Assembly (NCBI GenBank): GCA_963995505.1
Contig: OZ023189.1
Span: forward strand, 18,375,495-18,439,494
Reading direction: 5' to 3'
DNA length: 64,000 bases
DNA from: Hypericum androsaemum
Lineage: Eukaryota > Streptophyta > Magnoliopsida > Malpighiales > Hypericaceae
Translations under genes and position numbers: made by a program
Shown here: one piece after another, positions 1 through 13,575 of the stretch
How the letters are laid out: each line of letters opens with the position of its first letter
Numbering within the stretch: position 1 is the first letter of the stretch
Notes under the pieces: generated by a model
What the model was told of the DNA's origin: nothing
What the model saw: only the letters and a program-made list of their open reading frames with translations
The model's database searches: none

Positions 1-2267
1 CCAGTGGCGAGCTCGAAATTGGAAGAAAGACGCCATTTTGACGCCGTTTGACGCCGCAAAGCGCATGCTTCGGGAAGGGGAACAGACAAGGGCGGGACTT
101 GAAGCTCCGGTTTGGGTATCTCCGGCGGGGAAGGGGAAGGGGAAGGGGAAGGGGAAGGGGAGGGGATAGACACCGAGAGAGAAGAGACGGGGGATTCATC
201 TACGAACTTTAGAAGTTTGGTCGTTGGGCGTCAAGTTGGTGGAAGCTGAAAAGTACAGGAACTTCGCTTATTATATATATACGTTAGGAAGAATCTGATT
301 TCCTTTTTTTTGGAAAAAATTTAGGGATCGGTATTTATAAACCCGGAGTTCTATACAGTATTGAGTTTTGTTCTCTCCTAAATAAAGTTTTACCATTTAT
401 ATAAGAAACGAAAATTGATCTACCAATCTTTGGAAAAGATAGAGAACCGGTTACTACTCTATCTACTTGGTGGAAGAATCTGATCTGGGTCCCCGGAAGA
501 GAGATGGCAACTCGGGATTTAAAATAGTGGGAATTGGTAAGAGCTATGATCTTGCGAAAGGAAAGACTCGAACGGCGAAATTTGGCTTCATTGACCACAT
601 CGAAATTGTTACCTTACAACAGATGCAAAAAATTTCGTAGACTAACTAATAATATAACAAGTGTTAAAGGTAGTGGAATTCATTATATTTTGTTTAAATT
701 TTAATGTACAAGATATAATTAGAAGAATAACTATTGTAAATAAGATTTGAGTTTGTTTGATTGCTAACATGGGAGACTAACCCAAGAGTTGATATACAAT
801 TTAGATCTATTTTTGAAGGATGCATGTATGATTAATAAAAAAAACTATTATAAATGTCAACCTCAAACAATATTTAACAGTTTTTTATTCTAAAAATATG
901 TGTGGCATTTTAGAATCATATCAAAGTCAAATTTGGATATTTCGATCTAATAAAATTTTGAATTCATCTAAAATGCTCTTGGGTTGATTCTTTCCCACCT
1001 GATTCATGTTACAATCCAAAAATCAAAAAGCACTTGTTCTAATTTTATTTAAAAAATAGGATGGAAAGTAAATATGATTCATGATTACAATAAAAATCTA
1101 CTCATAAAAAATATGTTACAGTCTGGAGTATGCCTACGGTCTGGAAATCGCCTAATATGAATATATAAACTCGCATGGAGAGATGGGCCTGAAAAAAAGA
1201 AACACATGGACATATGGGCCGTAAAAGTGTGGGCCTTTAGAAGCCCAACTTTCTCTTAGTTGTCTTGCAAGTAGAATAGATAATATTCTTCTCTTTGCAA
1301 ATATTAGGATATATTTATAAAATTAATCCATTTACCAAAAAAAAAACTTCTCCTAATTCTCGAGGTTTTATTTTTGAAACATGATATGTATATCTACTCT
1401 TAAAAAATATATTAGTGATCTGATTGAATTGTTCTAACCTTAAAAAAAAAAAATTCCACATGCGTGATGAAATGATTAATGTAACAGCCTCTCGTAAAAT
1501 TTAATTCATTGCCAAACCATGAATGAGACTTTCAAAGTTTTACCTTCTCCTATCTAATATGGCAAAATATTCGTTACGCGATATCCAAATATGTACTAAG
1601 TCAATTATTTCCATTTTTCGTTTCTTCCGATCCACGACGTTCTGACTGACCTCCACGGATATTATTACAATGACCCATAAGATTATAAGTAGCGATCCAC
1701 TTAAATTTTATTTTTTAGAATCTACACCAATAATTTTAAAAAATGGTAAACGACTTACAAAAGAAAAAAAATTAAGATCATAATTGAAAAATAAAAACTA
1801 TTGACCACGCTAACGAAATTTCCGAGGTTGCCACTGATTCTAATTTCATTTTATACATAAATAATACTGCAAATTCACACCCTGACGGGCCTGACCTATC
1901 ATTTGCCTCCTTATTCTTGCATCTTCCTCTTTCATTTAATTTTTTTTTTCCTCGTGCGTTGAAATAAAGCACTTGCATGTCCTCCCAATAAATTACAATG
2001 ATTATATTATTATTTGTTCAAGGGACCACCACTTCACGAGATGAATAATATTAATAATAAGTAAATAACACGCAACTTCTTCCACCCTCAAATGTGTGGC
2101 TGAACGTTTGTCAACTCGAGTTGCAAATTCAATTATTCTATACGAATTATTCAAACGCTGAAAAAATTGAACTCTGTTGATGAGATTTCCGGATACTACC
2201 AGGCTATGATTTTTTCACTATTCTACGATGTAATCACAATAATACTGTCGGATATTTATGTGAAAAA
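1..2267. other. Intergenic, no gene seen
   Basis: AT-rich sequence with short open frames only. An 87-codon frame on the minus strand (335-598) has no family I recognise. A GGGGAA microsatellite at 127-165 is listed separately. Nothing else can be supported. Confidence 0.6.
127..165 (+). repeat. (GGGGAA)n microsatellite, G-quadruplex-like
   Basis: Seven runs of four G separated by AA or A. The spacing fits the usual G-quadruplex rule of four or more G-runs with short loops. It is followed by a purine-rich stretch. No gene start is visible close by, so any regulatory role is unknown. Confidence 0.8.
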
Positions 2268-3276
2268 TGTTACAACCCTACTATAGGTTTAATAGTTGGA
2301 TTATGGTATAGTTAGTTCATCAGACTCTATAACTCAGTTGGGATCAATCCAACCAAGCAGCTACCTTCCTTGCTACTGATGAACTCCAAAGAGAGTGTTA
2401 ATATTGTGAATGTCTCGAATTTCTGTTTAGTAATATTCTTAATGTAATAGGAGTTCTAATTAGGAGGGAACTCTATTTCTTGTTTAGCATGTAAAGGTTA
2501 GCTGCTAAAAATATGAGGGCAGGGTTTAGGGTTCATTGGACTAAACACAATGGGTGCGATAGTATAAGCAGAGAATGGCTAGAGGCGGGTCGCTTAGCTA
2601 GCGGTCTATGTATCTGTACTCAACATATCATAGTGAAAGATCGTCTCTACCCCCGTGCATGTAGGTTAGTTGAACGAACCACGTATATCGCGTGTCCTCA
2701 GTGTTCCTATGTCTCCTATATCTCTCTGTTGTTGAGTAAGAGCGTATAGAAATTATTTTCGCTGCCCCAACAACTGGTATCAAGAGCTTTAGTGTGCATC
2801 CGAGTGAAATTGGTGGAGAGACTCTTTTGAATTAAGTGAATAATTCAAAATTGAGTCTATTTTGATGGTAGAGGCAAATCTGTAATTTCAGTGAATAAAT
2901 TGTAGCAGGGGTAGTTTAGTAATTTCTTGAAAAAAATGGGAAAATTGATTTTAGGGTTTTGCAACCATAAGAGGAGGTGCCTCTGCCCCTAAGAGGGTGG
3001 CAGCCGCCACCCACCCACCAGACCGCCGCCGGAAGGAGAGGCAGCAGCCTCCGCCACCCATCGCCGTCCCATATAGGCATAGAATGGCTAGAGGCGGGTT
3101 GCCTCGTCAGCGGTATATGTATCTGTTGTACTCCACATATCATAGTGAAAGATCGTCTCTACCCTCGTGGATGTAGGTCAGTTGATCGAACCACATATAT
3201 CGCATGTCCTCAATGTTTTCTATGTCTCTTTGTTGTTGAGTAAGGGCGTATCAAAATCGCTTCTGTTGCCCTAACA
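2268..3276 (+). mobile_element. Truncated copia-like LTR retrotransposon
   Basis: A first LTR runs 2268-2772. It opens with TGTTAC and closes with CCAACA, so it has the TG...CA ends of LTRs. Two bases later (2775-2787) comes TGGTATCAAGAGC, close to the initiator-Met tRNA primer-binding site used by many plant Copia and TRIM elements. A second copy of only the last 200 or so bases of the LTR lies at 3080-3276 and ends CTAACA. The roughly 300 bp between has no gag or pol. The element is therefore internally deleted, with a 5'-truncated second LTR. No matching 5-bp target duplication was found (AAAAA or GAAAA on the left, GTTTT on the right), which fits rearrangement after insertion. Confidence 0.7.
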
Positions 3277-4812
3277 GTTTTATCTTGGTTACAAAATTTT
3301 CTATCTTGAGTATTAGGTACCGCCGGTGTTTGAACAGAATTTTCTCATTATTCTCTTAACTCGTTTGGTCACCGAGCCTTTTCTGACTAAACTAAAGTTA
3401 CTAAACCATGCTTAGGAGTTGACATCCAACCGACGGGGTATTAATGTCAAAAGGCAAATTATAAGTTAGAGATGCACATGAAATATACATTATTAAAAAA
3501 ATACAGATCGAAATAGACATTATTAAAAAAATAACTTTTTAAATGATGAATTTTTTTATACTATTTGTTATATCAGAGTCAAATAGTATCGAATTTAATA
3601 ATTTTTAATGATAGTTTTTATACGTGTTAAAGTTGAATTTTTAGAATGAGAATCCTCGAATGAAAGTGACTCCTCGACGACTGCCCTGTACTTTTTGAAA
3701 TATTCTTCATTCTGGACTCCAGGAAAAGCTCATAATTCTGGAAGATAATTTTTTGTATATAAATGAGTAATTACTGATCGGCTATAATATTCATTTAACT
3801 AAAATAATATGAAGACAAAATATCTCAAAGTTTTATAATTTCCCCAAATAACCAGAATCAAAATTTTTAATTTTAACCAATAAATCTCGATTTCAAAATT
3901 TTAAAAATGACAATATTAAAACAATTTTTTTCCATTAAAAAATTAAATCCAATTTAAAATTGTACCACACAATAATGATATAGAAGTGTCAGGAGACTAA
4001 AGAGGCCAGAATATGCGTTTCTTTGTTTGTATAGTATATCCTTGCGTGGGACAGCGACCCGAAGGCTGAAACTGATCGCTATTTCTTCACATGGACAAAT
4101 CTCTTTTTATCTTTAACTGCATATAGATTTATCATGTAAGCCTTGTACGTTTTCGGAAAGTGTTCACCAAGAAAATATTTGCCAGATTCAAACAAACCTC
4201 TAAAGATTATTGCTTAGAGGAATATTATCGGTTGGTTACAGACTGATTAATAGGTTTCAGATTAGTTAAAGGTTATACAGTTATTTCCTAAAATACAAAT
4301 ATTTTTACCAAAAAAGTTTTCGACGAAAATACAATTTCGTCCGGAAAAACAGCAAACGTGGCCTTATTCAAGTTCAACTAGAAAGATATACGAGAGGAAA
4401 GGAAAACTATTATTAATCCAACTGGCCGTCTGTCCACCAAAGATAAATAGAAAAAACAAATAAAAAGACATTTCAATTTAAATAATTAAATATCAACAAT
4501 ATAGATAATGAGAGTGGAGAATACCATAAAACTAATTTATAACGATTGAAAATTTATCAAGCATATCGTAAGACGAAGTAAATATCCGTGTGATTTTCGA
4601 CCCGAACATATCGAAAATTCATACATACCGCGCCACTTGTGGATACACAGTAACACAACAAAGGACGAAGAGAGTTGGCGAGATCGCATTTTTCACAAAG
4701 GACGAAGCATATCCAAGAAGTTGAAAACTGCATACGAGATCCAATCTAATACAGTAGTTCGTGAAATAGAGAAAAAAAAGAAAATTAAGAGAGAGAAAAG
4801 AGAGGAGGGAAA
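3277..4812. other. Intergenic and squalene synthase upstream region
   Basis: AT-rich sequence without a convincing open frame. The last 200 bases should hold the promoter and 5' UTR of the squalene synthase gene; the A/G-rich stretch just before 4813 looks like a 5' leader. No clear TATA box could be assigned. Confidence 0.5.
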
Positions 4813-7800
4813 ATGGGGAGCTTGGGGGCGATTCTGAAGCATCCGGAGGACGTGTACCCGCTGATGAAGCTGAAGATGGCGGCGAACAAGGCCGCGAAGG
4901 AGATCCCGCCCCAGCCGCACTGGGCTTTCTCTTACACTATGCTCCAGAAGGTCTCCCGATCCTTCTCCTTCGTTATCCAGCAGCTCCGCCCCGATCTCCG
5001 CGACGCCGTATTGATCCGTCCCTCCCTCCCTCCCTCTATTTATTTTATTTTTCGTCTTCCTTTCATTACTTTAATTTATAATATGTAAACGGTACGTGCA
5101 AGTGTAGAAGTATTTTAATCGAGTGTTTTCTGTCGAATAAATCATATTAATATCAAAAATATTAATCGGTAAATCAATGCTTCTCTCTCTCTCTCTATCG
5201 TTAATTAATTTCTAATATAGAAACGGTGTACGCAAGTGTTGAAGGATTTTAACCGCTTTGTGGAGTTGCAGGTTTGCGTCTTCTATTTGGTCCTTCGCGC
5301 GCTCGACACAGTCGGTAAGTCGCTAATGTCCTCCTTTGAATGCTAGGATCTGCTGAAACTGTCTGTTTTCTGATGTATTTGCGCCAGACGAGGCGAATCC
5401 CGCGCCTTGCTGATCCAACTGACTCCAACCGAGATATTTAACTGTTAGGAACTCATCACTAATACATCGTTAGAGTTTGGCTTGACAGCCGCGAGGAGGA
5501 TTTTGTTTTCCTTTTCTTGCTTACGAAGAAAAATTCGAACCTGAGATGCGTGTGTGTGTCTTGTTGAACGAGTAGCTAAATGTGTCTCAGCGGTGGAGCT
5601 TGAAAATTTAGCTGAGTAGTTAGAGAGTTTGTTGAGGTGGTAGAAGTTATGCTCTGCTTGGAGACGGCTTTGTTTAATAGCAGTGTTTAGTGGTGGTATC
5701 TCTGTTGGTGGCTGTTTATTATTTTTTTGAGTTGCTTTTGGTTTATTGGCAGAGGATGATACGAGCATACCCGAGGATGTAAAAGTTCCGATCCTCAATG
5801 CATTTCATCGCCACATTTATGATCCTGCCTGGCATTTCTCGTGTGAGTTTTCGAATCTCATGTCTGCTTCTTCCTTTGCAGTAGCACGTCAAATTGCAAC
5901 ATGCTAAGATATATGTGACTTGTATGCTAGAAGCTCATAGGTGCTCTGTTCTTAGTTAAGCTAAAACCAGCTTGCTTTGGACGAGGGTCGATGATTATTC
6001 TTATTGGAGTTTTGTTCTCTGTTGTATCAGGTGGTACTAAGGACTATAAAGTTCTCATGGACCAGTTTCATCATGTGTCCACTTGCTTTTTGGAGCTTGG
6101 AAAAGGGTACGTATCTCTTATACATTTTATAAGTTCCAAAACCTTCAATTGGCATGCCATGCAAAACATAAGACAGAAAAATGACATGAATGTCCCATGG
6201 AATATGTAATATGTAACCCATGATGCTGCACAGGTATCAGGAAGCTATAGAGGATATAACCCAAAAGATGGGTGCAGGGATGGCTAAATTTATACGCAAG
6301 GAGGTGAGTTATTGTTGATTGGAACAGTCGAGTGAAAGCAATGCCATGTGGTTTCCACTTTAAACTCTCAGCATTTATTCTAGAAATTTGAACATGTGTG
6401 CCACATCATGTAATTTTGTGTATGACCAATAACAAGCTATATCAGGCTGCTTCCAAATTGAATATGGAACAACTTTTTGCTGCTATATGATAGCACCTGG
6501 AAAATGGCACATGATTTTAGCATCGAAAGATGTTACATTTGCTAGTTAAGAATCTTGATATCAAACCAGCCATACTAACAAAGTCACTTCAACTCGTCTG
6601 TTGTACATATAGGTCACTTATAGTTATGCTTGCCCTTGCACTTCTCATCTTTCAGGTGGAAACAGTTGAGGATTATGATGAATATTGCTACTATGTAGCT
6701 GGACTTGTAGGATTGGGACTTTCCAAGCTATTCCATGCTTCTGGATCTGAGGATTTGGCTCCAGACAACCTCTCCAATTCGATGGGTTTGTTTCTTCAGG
6801 TATTGTATGGATCAAGGAACAAATGGACCTGCTTGCTGTAATCTTTTTACATATTCTGATCTTAACACTGCATTTTTCGTATCTGCTATACTGCAGAAAA
6901 CAAATATTATTCGTGATTATCTTGAGGACATTAATGAAATTCCAAAGTCTCGTATGTTCTGGCCTCGTGAGATATGGAGCAAATATGTTAACAAACTTGA
7001 GGTTTGTTTTCTTTCCTGTTTCCCTGGGTGATACGAACATTTAATGCTAGGTTTTTTATGGCAAATTGTCATTAATGCTTTTGAAGTCAACTCATAGTTT
7101 GAACACATGGAATATTAGGACTTGAAATATGAAGAAAACTCGGCCAAGGCTGTTCAGTGCCTAAACGATATGGTCACTAATGCGCTGCTTCACATGGAAG
7201 ATTGCTTACAATACATGGCCGCGTTGCGGGATCCATCTATATTCAGATTTTGTGCTATCCCCCAGGTAAGAATATGCAGAAAGTTATATGATTATCAGTT
7301 CTTGGATGACGCATTTAAAAATTGGGCTCTAGTGAGTCAGAAAAGTCATAAATGAATTTGTGCATGCATAGAAATTCTTTCTTCCTAGATCATAGTGTTT
7401 GTATCTGAAGGCGAGGATAAATGTTAGAACTTAATGCACTGTAATTAGAAATTTTATCTTCCTAGATCATGGCGATTGGAACTTTGGCATTGTGCTACAA
7501 CAATATTGAGGTGTTCAGAGGTGTAGTGAAAATGAGACGAGGTAAGTGTAACTTCATTTCCCTTTCTGCATGGAAGTACTGCACTTTCTTCAGCATAATA
7601 TGTGGAATTCTTGTCAGGTCTTACTGCTAGAGTCATTGACGGCACAAAAACTATGACCGACGTCTATGGCGCTTTCTTTGACTTTTCTTGTATGCTAAAG
7701 TCCAAGGTATGACATATGCGTCATATCTGAAAGGTTATATTGTCTTGCATTTTGTTTGCTCATAATGTTGGTTGCCAAACGGTTTCAGTTGACATGATGC

Positions 7801-8605
7801 AACATTTTTGTCTAAAACTCTATAGGTTGGTCATCCTGATATTTTAGTCAAACATAGTCACAGAAAAGTGACGAGATTTAGATAACTGTTTAGTGCGGTT
7901 TAAAACAGCTTTCCAGATAGCTTCAATGATTGAAAGCCGCCTAGGAGTTGTGATTGACATTCTAATTATTCACATATATGAAGCAAAACTCTTTAAATAA
8001 GTCCCTCTTGACCTTTGGTGTTATACAATTTTTCCATTGCTACACTGGTCCAAATTCTTTTTATATTTTATTTCAGCACATTTTCTCGGTAGATGCTTGT
8101 GCTGATTTGAACTATGCATGTGTTATCCCAGGTTGACAAGAGCGATCCAAATGCAACAAAGACATTGAGCAGGCTGGAAGCTATACAGAAAACTTGTCGG
8201 GATTCTGGAACTCTCAACAAAAGGTTCTTCAAGAAATTAGCTGATTATGATTAGTAACACTTTCACGTAATTAGTTGGCTAATGTTTTTTCTTTACCAGG
8301 AGATCCTACATGGTTAAGAATGAGCCAAGATTCAACTCTGCAATGGTGAGTTGTCTTCTGAAAATCAAATCTTATAACTTTTCTGTTGACAGCTCAGATG
8401 TTTCTTAAATTGAACTAAAATTTGAACTAGCGTCAAATTTATGCCGATTGATTCTGGTTGAGATTCGGTTGGACAAGAATGTGGCCTTGGTATTAGTTTG
8501 GCCAGAAGCTGATAGTTTTGTGATCTTGTGCAGATTATCCTACTCTTCATCCTACTGGCTATTATCTTCCGTTACTATTCGTCGACCAGCCAAATCATCA
8601 ACTAA
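4813..8605 (+). CDS. SQS: Squalene synthase, 13 exons
   Basis: Squalene synthase joins two farnesyl diphosphates head to head through presqualene diphosphate, using NADPH and Mg2+, at the ER membrane. This is the committed step to sterols, brassinosteroids and triterpenes. Exons with consistent phases: 4813-5007, 5272-5314, 5753-5842, 6031-6106, 6234-6303, 6656-6799, 6897-7001, 7119-7265, 7466-7541, 7618-7706, 8132-8223, 8300-8345, 8534-8605. They give 414 residues, the usual plant length. The first Asp-rich motif DTVEDD is at 77-82 and the second, DYLED, at 213-217; [10 protein letters not shown] lies at 165-174. A hydrophobic C-terminal anchor starts at about 392 and is followed by a short polar tail, typical of this tail-anchored enzyme. 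The start MGSLGAIL matches the family start. All key residues are present, so the gene looks functional. Confidence 0.96.
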
Positions 8606-9452
8606 GGTAAGTCTCCCTATACCAAGTTTGGTGGAGATTGGATGCAACGTATCATACTGGTACGCAACTTTTGGTCCAAATCATTTTCAGCCAATACTTG
8701 TGTCTTTATACGCAGGATCGTTATCTTCCCCAACTCTCTCGCCCAGAAGTGCGTGCCTTCCATTGAATTAGTTGGCGCATGCTTATCTTAATGCGGTTAA
8801 GCCAATTGCTGCCTGTATCTTCACTAAATTTATCGGCGATCGAGGAGTCATAAGCGCGCAATCGAACTCCTCCGTGCACTTTCTTGTAACGTTGCTTTGT
8901 TAAGCTTTACTTTGTTCAAATGATATATACTCCGGATGGAATGAGAAGCATTTGTGCATTAAATTGGCTAACTTCTATGTATCTGGAATTTATGGAAAAC
9001 ATATTCTTTCTATTTGAATGGGAGAGGTAAGTGAGGTGGGGTAGGAGAAATTTTATGTTGGTCTCTACGTATGACTTGTACCAATAAGTAATATGTGGAC
9101 AAGTGGGGTTGAACAGTTTAAGGTATAAAATCTTGTCACTAAAGAAGGGATAATTTGGTGGGTACAAGTAAATAATTAAATATCCTTATACTAGGAAACG
9201 TTTCATCACTAGTTTAATCTCGACTCGGAAATCGATCACATCCTCGCATAAAAACAAATTCAGTAAATTATACACAGGCGTTCTTACATGGATCGGGAGA
9301 AGGATGAAGCTTTTGAGATCTACATGACAAAATGATATAAGCTTTAAGCTATTCTATTTGCAAGAACGCATGCTTCTACATTTGAGTGGATGTGGACAAA
9401 GATGTTACACAAGTACAGTATCCTGGCAAGGCAAACCGACTCTCACAAAGAT
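8606..9452. other. Convergent 3' intergenic region
   Basis: This lies between the stop codons of the squalene synthase gene (+) and the SH3P gene (-), so it should hold both 3' UTRs and polyadenylation signals. No further gene is seen. Confidence 0.6.
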
Positions 9453-12444
9453 CTAAAACACTTCCGCTATCTTGCTAGCTAGGACACGCTCCCGTCTCTC
9501 GACATACCCGAAGGGGAACCAACCCGCTCTCCCTTTGCACTCTCCTTCGGCCCAGCCATTGTTACTGACCTGTGAAGAATGTACACTGGCACGGTTAGTT
9601 CTTCAAGACCAACGGAATCAGTTATGTTTTGTTATGCGGTTTAGAAGGATCCCAACCTTTCGAACAACGACATAGTCTCCGATTGAGAGACTCAGCTCCC
9701 CGTTAGTTTCAGCGTTGTACGTGTGCATAACCTGTAGAGAAGAGGGAGGCGTAGCGTGTCAAACTAAGAACCATGCTTAATGTTCTTTATCTCAATTTAC
9801 AAAGATGAAATGGCAACACTGACTAACCTCTCCAAGGAAGTAACCCATGCTGTCTGTTGAACCATTATGAGATTGAGAAGCGTATACACCATTCACTTCC
9901 TCGTAAGGCGGGGGAGGAGGCATGTTGTTCTCCACAGTTGGTGTCGGAGGCGCTTCAATCCGTTGTCTCTCTGATATCATCTATTGCACCAGCAGAAAGT
10001 ATTCCTCGTCACATTCATCATTGATGCTTCGGTCTTTCAGCAGAAAAGGCATGGTAAAGGACTTGGAAACAATAACATACCTCAGTTTCAAGCTGACCAA
10101 GAATCTGAAGGATCACCTGATGGTAAGAACGCTCAGCTTCAACCTACAAATTGTTGAATTGACAGAATGAAGGTTCAGACTCTATCCTGGGCCACTTACA
10201 CTAAACGGGAAGTTAGTTAACAAACCATGGAAATAAGACGTTGGAGAGTCAATCTCTGTTGTTGAGCTTCAACAGCAGCCATTGCTGCGACTGCTTCCTT
10301 TCCCAAAACAGACATGTTCGATTTCAGATCTTGTAGCTTTGACTCGGCAGCTTCCAGTTTCAATGTGAGTTCAGAGTTGCCAGGCATTTCTCTAACTCTT
10401 GACTGGCGTTTGAAAACTTCAATAGTCTGAGTGCAATCATAAAATAGTGAATTAACTTTCGGAAGAGTGCCAATTAAAAGGCATCGGCATTGCTTCAAGA
10501 AGGACACAAATCGAGCACCACGTCAATTCGAGTACTGGCTTCGAATCCCAAGAGATTTTGAAAATCACAGTTTCAACAGCTCAGTAAATGCGTCATTTTA
10601 AGAATACCTGAGCTTCTGCTTCTTGTCGCATTCTGTCATACCGCTGGGCAAGATGCCGCGCATCCTCCAATGGAGCACCCATTACCATAGCTCTTAACGG
10701 CTCTGCTACCTACAGAGTGAAACATTCAGCATATCTTAAGCACAAAACCAAAAATCACCAAGTAACTAGCACAATGACAATAACATAGCTAAATGGAGAT
10801 ATTTGGTGATGAAAGCAAAACCTCAAATGATAAGACAAAAGTGTAAATAAATAGCTAACAAAATTAAAATCAGCTGAAACCTATCAGGTGCATGATGGCC
10901 ACCTACTAGGTCTAGATGACCCAAAGGGCATGGATATTGACTTATGGATATCACTCTACAATCCATACAACTTCTACCAATTGTCATCTTGGTATAGCAA
11001 TCTACCGGAATGAGGTATATGTTTAGTGCTAAGTGGACAAAGCAGTGGAGCTGAGCACAAACTGGAAAGTAACAACCTACCATGCCCCGGTTTTGTCCAA
11101 CTTGTAACAGTATTAGCCACATGGATAATTTCTGTATTAACCTTCGCGGCTTTGCCTTGGAGACTTATACGTATAGGACCTTCTCCTCTAAAACTTCAAC
11201 ATAAAAGAAACAATAAGAAATGCAGACCAACCTGGGTACCCAGAGCTTTCAACATGTTTTCACGTTCTGTCTCCATCTGAGCACGGGCGCGCCCATAGTT
11301 TAATGCAGCTTTTGATAGAGTGCTGCCACTCGTACAAGTATTTTCTGAACCATACTTCCTGCTATCCTCTGACAACTTTCTTCCTATTGAATATGTCAAA
11401 TACAGAACAGGCATCAGACAATCTACCCCTTACAATGTAATATCCACTACTAGAAGGAAGGAAGCATACAATGCTTTCAATAATTACCTATGTCAACTTG
11501 TTTGGATCCGGTAACAATATACCCTTCTACACCACGAACAATATCTCTTTGAAAATGCTGAAACGTAAAAATGGAAGGCCCGTTAATTAAAAGAAACAGA
11601 AGTCAGTTGGTTAAGCAGGATCTAAGATAGCCAAACTACCTTTCCAGCACGTGTTGAAATATAAAGCTTCTCAAGCTTTTGATGATGCATTAGTTCAGCC
11701 TCATCAGCGATTACAGTGTCAGAACCTCCATAACCACTACCCCCGAACTGCTTCAGAACAGCCTGCAAGCAATAGCCAAATGATCAAAGTGAACTCCCTT
11801 GGAAAACAAAAGTAGCACAATGAAGCAAATATCAGACTCCTTGTTCGGGAAGCCGAGAAGCAAACTCCCGAGACAGAAAAGAGCGAGCTCTCCAACACAC
11901 ACACACTATCAATGAACAGGAAGGACCAACTTCAAACCACTCGTGTTCACATCCACAGGCACTCAAAAGTAAAACACCGCCACGCTCCTGCAACCAACTT
12001 CTAACAGCGCATTAACTCCGAAAAACTGATTGAAAGCTCAAACACGCAGTCTCTTACATTATCCCGATACCGATGTACCGGATCAGACATTTCAACCTAT
12101 CCGGTCCTATATGCATTTAAAGATTATCCAAACTAATTAAACAACAAAGCTAATTAATCACTAATCCATCACAAAATTCCTTTCAAGCCTACTAATTACT
12201 CGTATCCATCAAATTAGTGCCTAGATAGGCTCCATTGAGCCTTTAACAACAAATCGGACCAATCCGAATCCTAGAATCTCGCTATCGAAACGGCGACGTA
12301 ATGCGAGGTTGAAATTACCGCGATCAGATAGGAAAGGGAGGTGGATCTGAGCAGGAGGGGGAAATTTAGGGGGGAAACGGTTACCTGTTGCTGCTTGGCG
12401 ACCTGTTCTCGAAGCTTCGTGGCCTGTTTTCTAATGGCATCCAT
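9453..12444 (-). CDS. SH3 domain-containing protein (SH3P1/2/3 type), 10 exons
   Basis: Plant SH3P proteins have an N-terminal BAR-like coiled coil and a C-terminal SH3 domain. They act at clathrin-coated vesicles, the cell plate and autophagosomes. Exons (minus strand, high to low): 12444-12385, 11762-11640, 11557-11488, 11383-11232, 10709-10608, 10426-10226, 10143-10081, 9980-9828, 9731-9657, 9569-9453. They are in frame and give 371 residues, close to the Arabidopsis family members. The start MDAIRKQATKLREQ is the family start. The BAR-like region covers roughly 5-250. A Pro-rich linker with PPPPPYEE follows, then the SH3 domain from about 305 to 362 with ALYDY-like YFLGEV, GWAEGEC and GWFPFGYV. 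An AG microsatellite (12483-12501) lies just upstream in the leader or promoter. The gene looks intact. Confidence 0.94.
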
Positions 12445-12623
12445 GAACCTTCGTTGGCCAAAACCGCTGTTGAAGTTAAAACAGAGAGAGAGAGAGAGAG
12501 AGGGTCAGAGGAGGAGGCGTTTTGAATAAAAGGGGGGCAGTGCTTCTCTGTTATTTGCCGTTTGTGCAGATTTTGAGGTAGCTGGGATCGTATAGCACTC
12601 GTCCACTGTTTTCCATTTTCTTA

Positions 12624-12822
12624 ATTTTTTTTTTGGTTTAGAAGCACTTGGTATCCAGTCTATTGGGCCGACTAATCCAAGTTCGAGCCAGTTTAAGACC
12701 TTTGAAAGGTGGCAAAGATCTCCCAACAAATATTTAATACTGATGCGTTCCCAAAAATTCGAACCCGAGACCTTTGTTAAGCTAGAACAACTCCCTCGCC
12801 AATTGATCTAAGTACTTTTAGT
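12624..12822 (-). mobile_element. tRNA-derived SINE with A-rich tail
   Basis: Read on the minus strand, the head has a box A-like TTAGATCAATTGG (within 12800-12816). About 35 bases later comes a box B-like GGGTTCGAAT (near 12760), as in tRNA genes. The body ends in a run of A (12624-12633 as T on the plus strand). Direct repeats ATTTTCTTA (12615-12623) and ATTTTTCTTA (12823-12832) flank it and are likely target duplications. Diverged relatives occur elsewhere in the window. Confidence 0.6.
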
Positions 12823-13404
12823 ATTTTTCTTATATTACACGGTTGAAATCACACACACATTTGTGTTACCAAATTTGAAGACAGTTGCATTCACAATTTT
12901 GATATATTTATTGGATTAATTATTCAGTTGATCTAAATATTTAACTTTTTTTTTCCAAATATATTCACATGGATGTGTACATCTATGTACTATAGTTAAC
13001 CATGAAAAAGAATAATTTTATAATAGTCGCCCATTTCCCACGTGTAAGATTTTAAATAGAAATGACAATGAATAATATCCGGTAATATTTTACTCTCTTT
13101 TTTAGGATAGTAGATGCTGTTTTGATAGGTTTTTATCTGATATCCTTTGCGTTATAATTGTCTGGATATAACTAACTTTGAAATTTTTTCAGGAGTAATA
13201 CAAATTTAATTATTAAAAAAACGAAAACCTTATATGTTGTTTTTCAGTTGTGTGATCTTTTCAACAAATACAAAATACAGTACCCCGCCGGCTTAGATGG
13301 CAAAACGTAATTACGTGCATCCATTTTTTCCAAAAATTACTTGGTATTCGAATATTAGACAAGTTAATAAATATATTTTGAGTTGAGTGAGATGTATCAT
13401 TTTT

Positions 13405-13575
13405 TGGTATTCGGACAACTTTTACTCTGTCTAATCTAAGTTTGAGTTGGGCAAATTATTGAATGTAATAAGATCTCCAAACACATATTTAATATTAGTC
13501 TATTTTTTCAATAATTCGAACTTGAAATTTTTTGGCTAAATTTGAACAATTAACTGTCGAGTTGATAAGTGATTA
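13405..13575 (-). mobile_element. Diverged SINE copy
   Basis: This shares the order of blocks with the element at 12624-12822: a tail end with TTGGTATTCGGAC, a middle with AACACATATTTAATATTAGTC, and a head end with AATTCGAACTTGAAA followed by GCTAAATTTGAACAATTAACTG. It is heavily mutated. Confidence 0.4.

Noticed and set aside
335..598. An 87-codon minus-strand frame as a gene or organelle insertion
   Set aside because: I considered plastid or retroelement origin, but no motif I know matches, and there is no start context or splice structure to support it.
5445..5798. A 117-codon minus-strand frame
   Set aside because: It lies over intron 2 and exon 3 of squalene synthase on the other strand and has no domain; it is a shadow frame.
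12760..12815. A tRNA gene on the minus strand
   Set aside because: Boxes A and B are recognisable, but there is no acceptor-stem pairing and an A-tailed body follows, so it is a SINE head.
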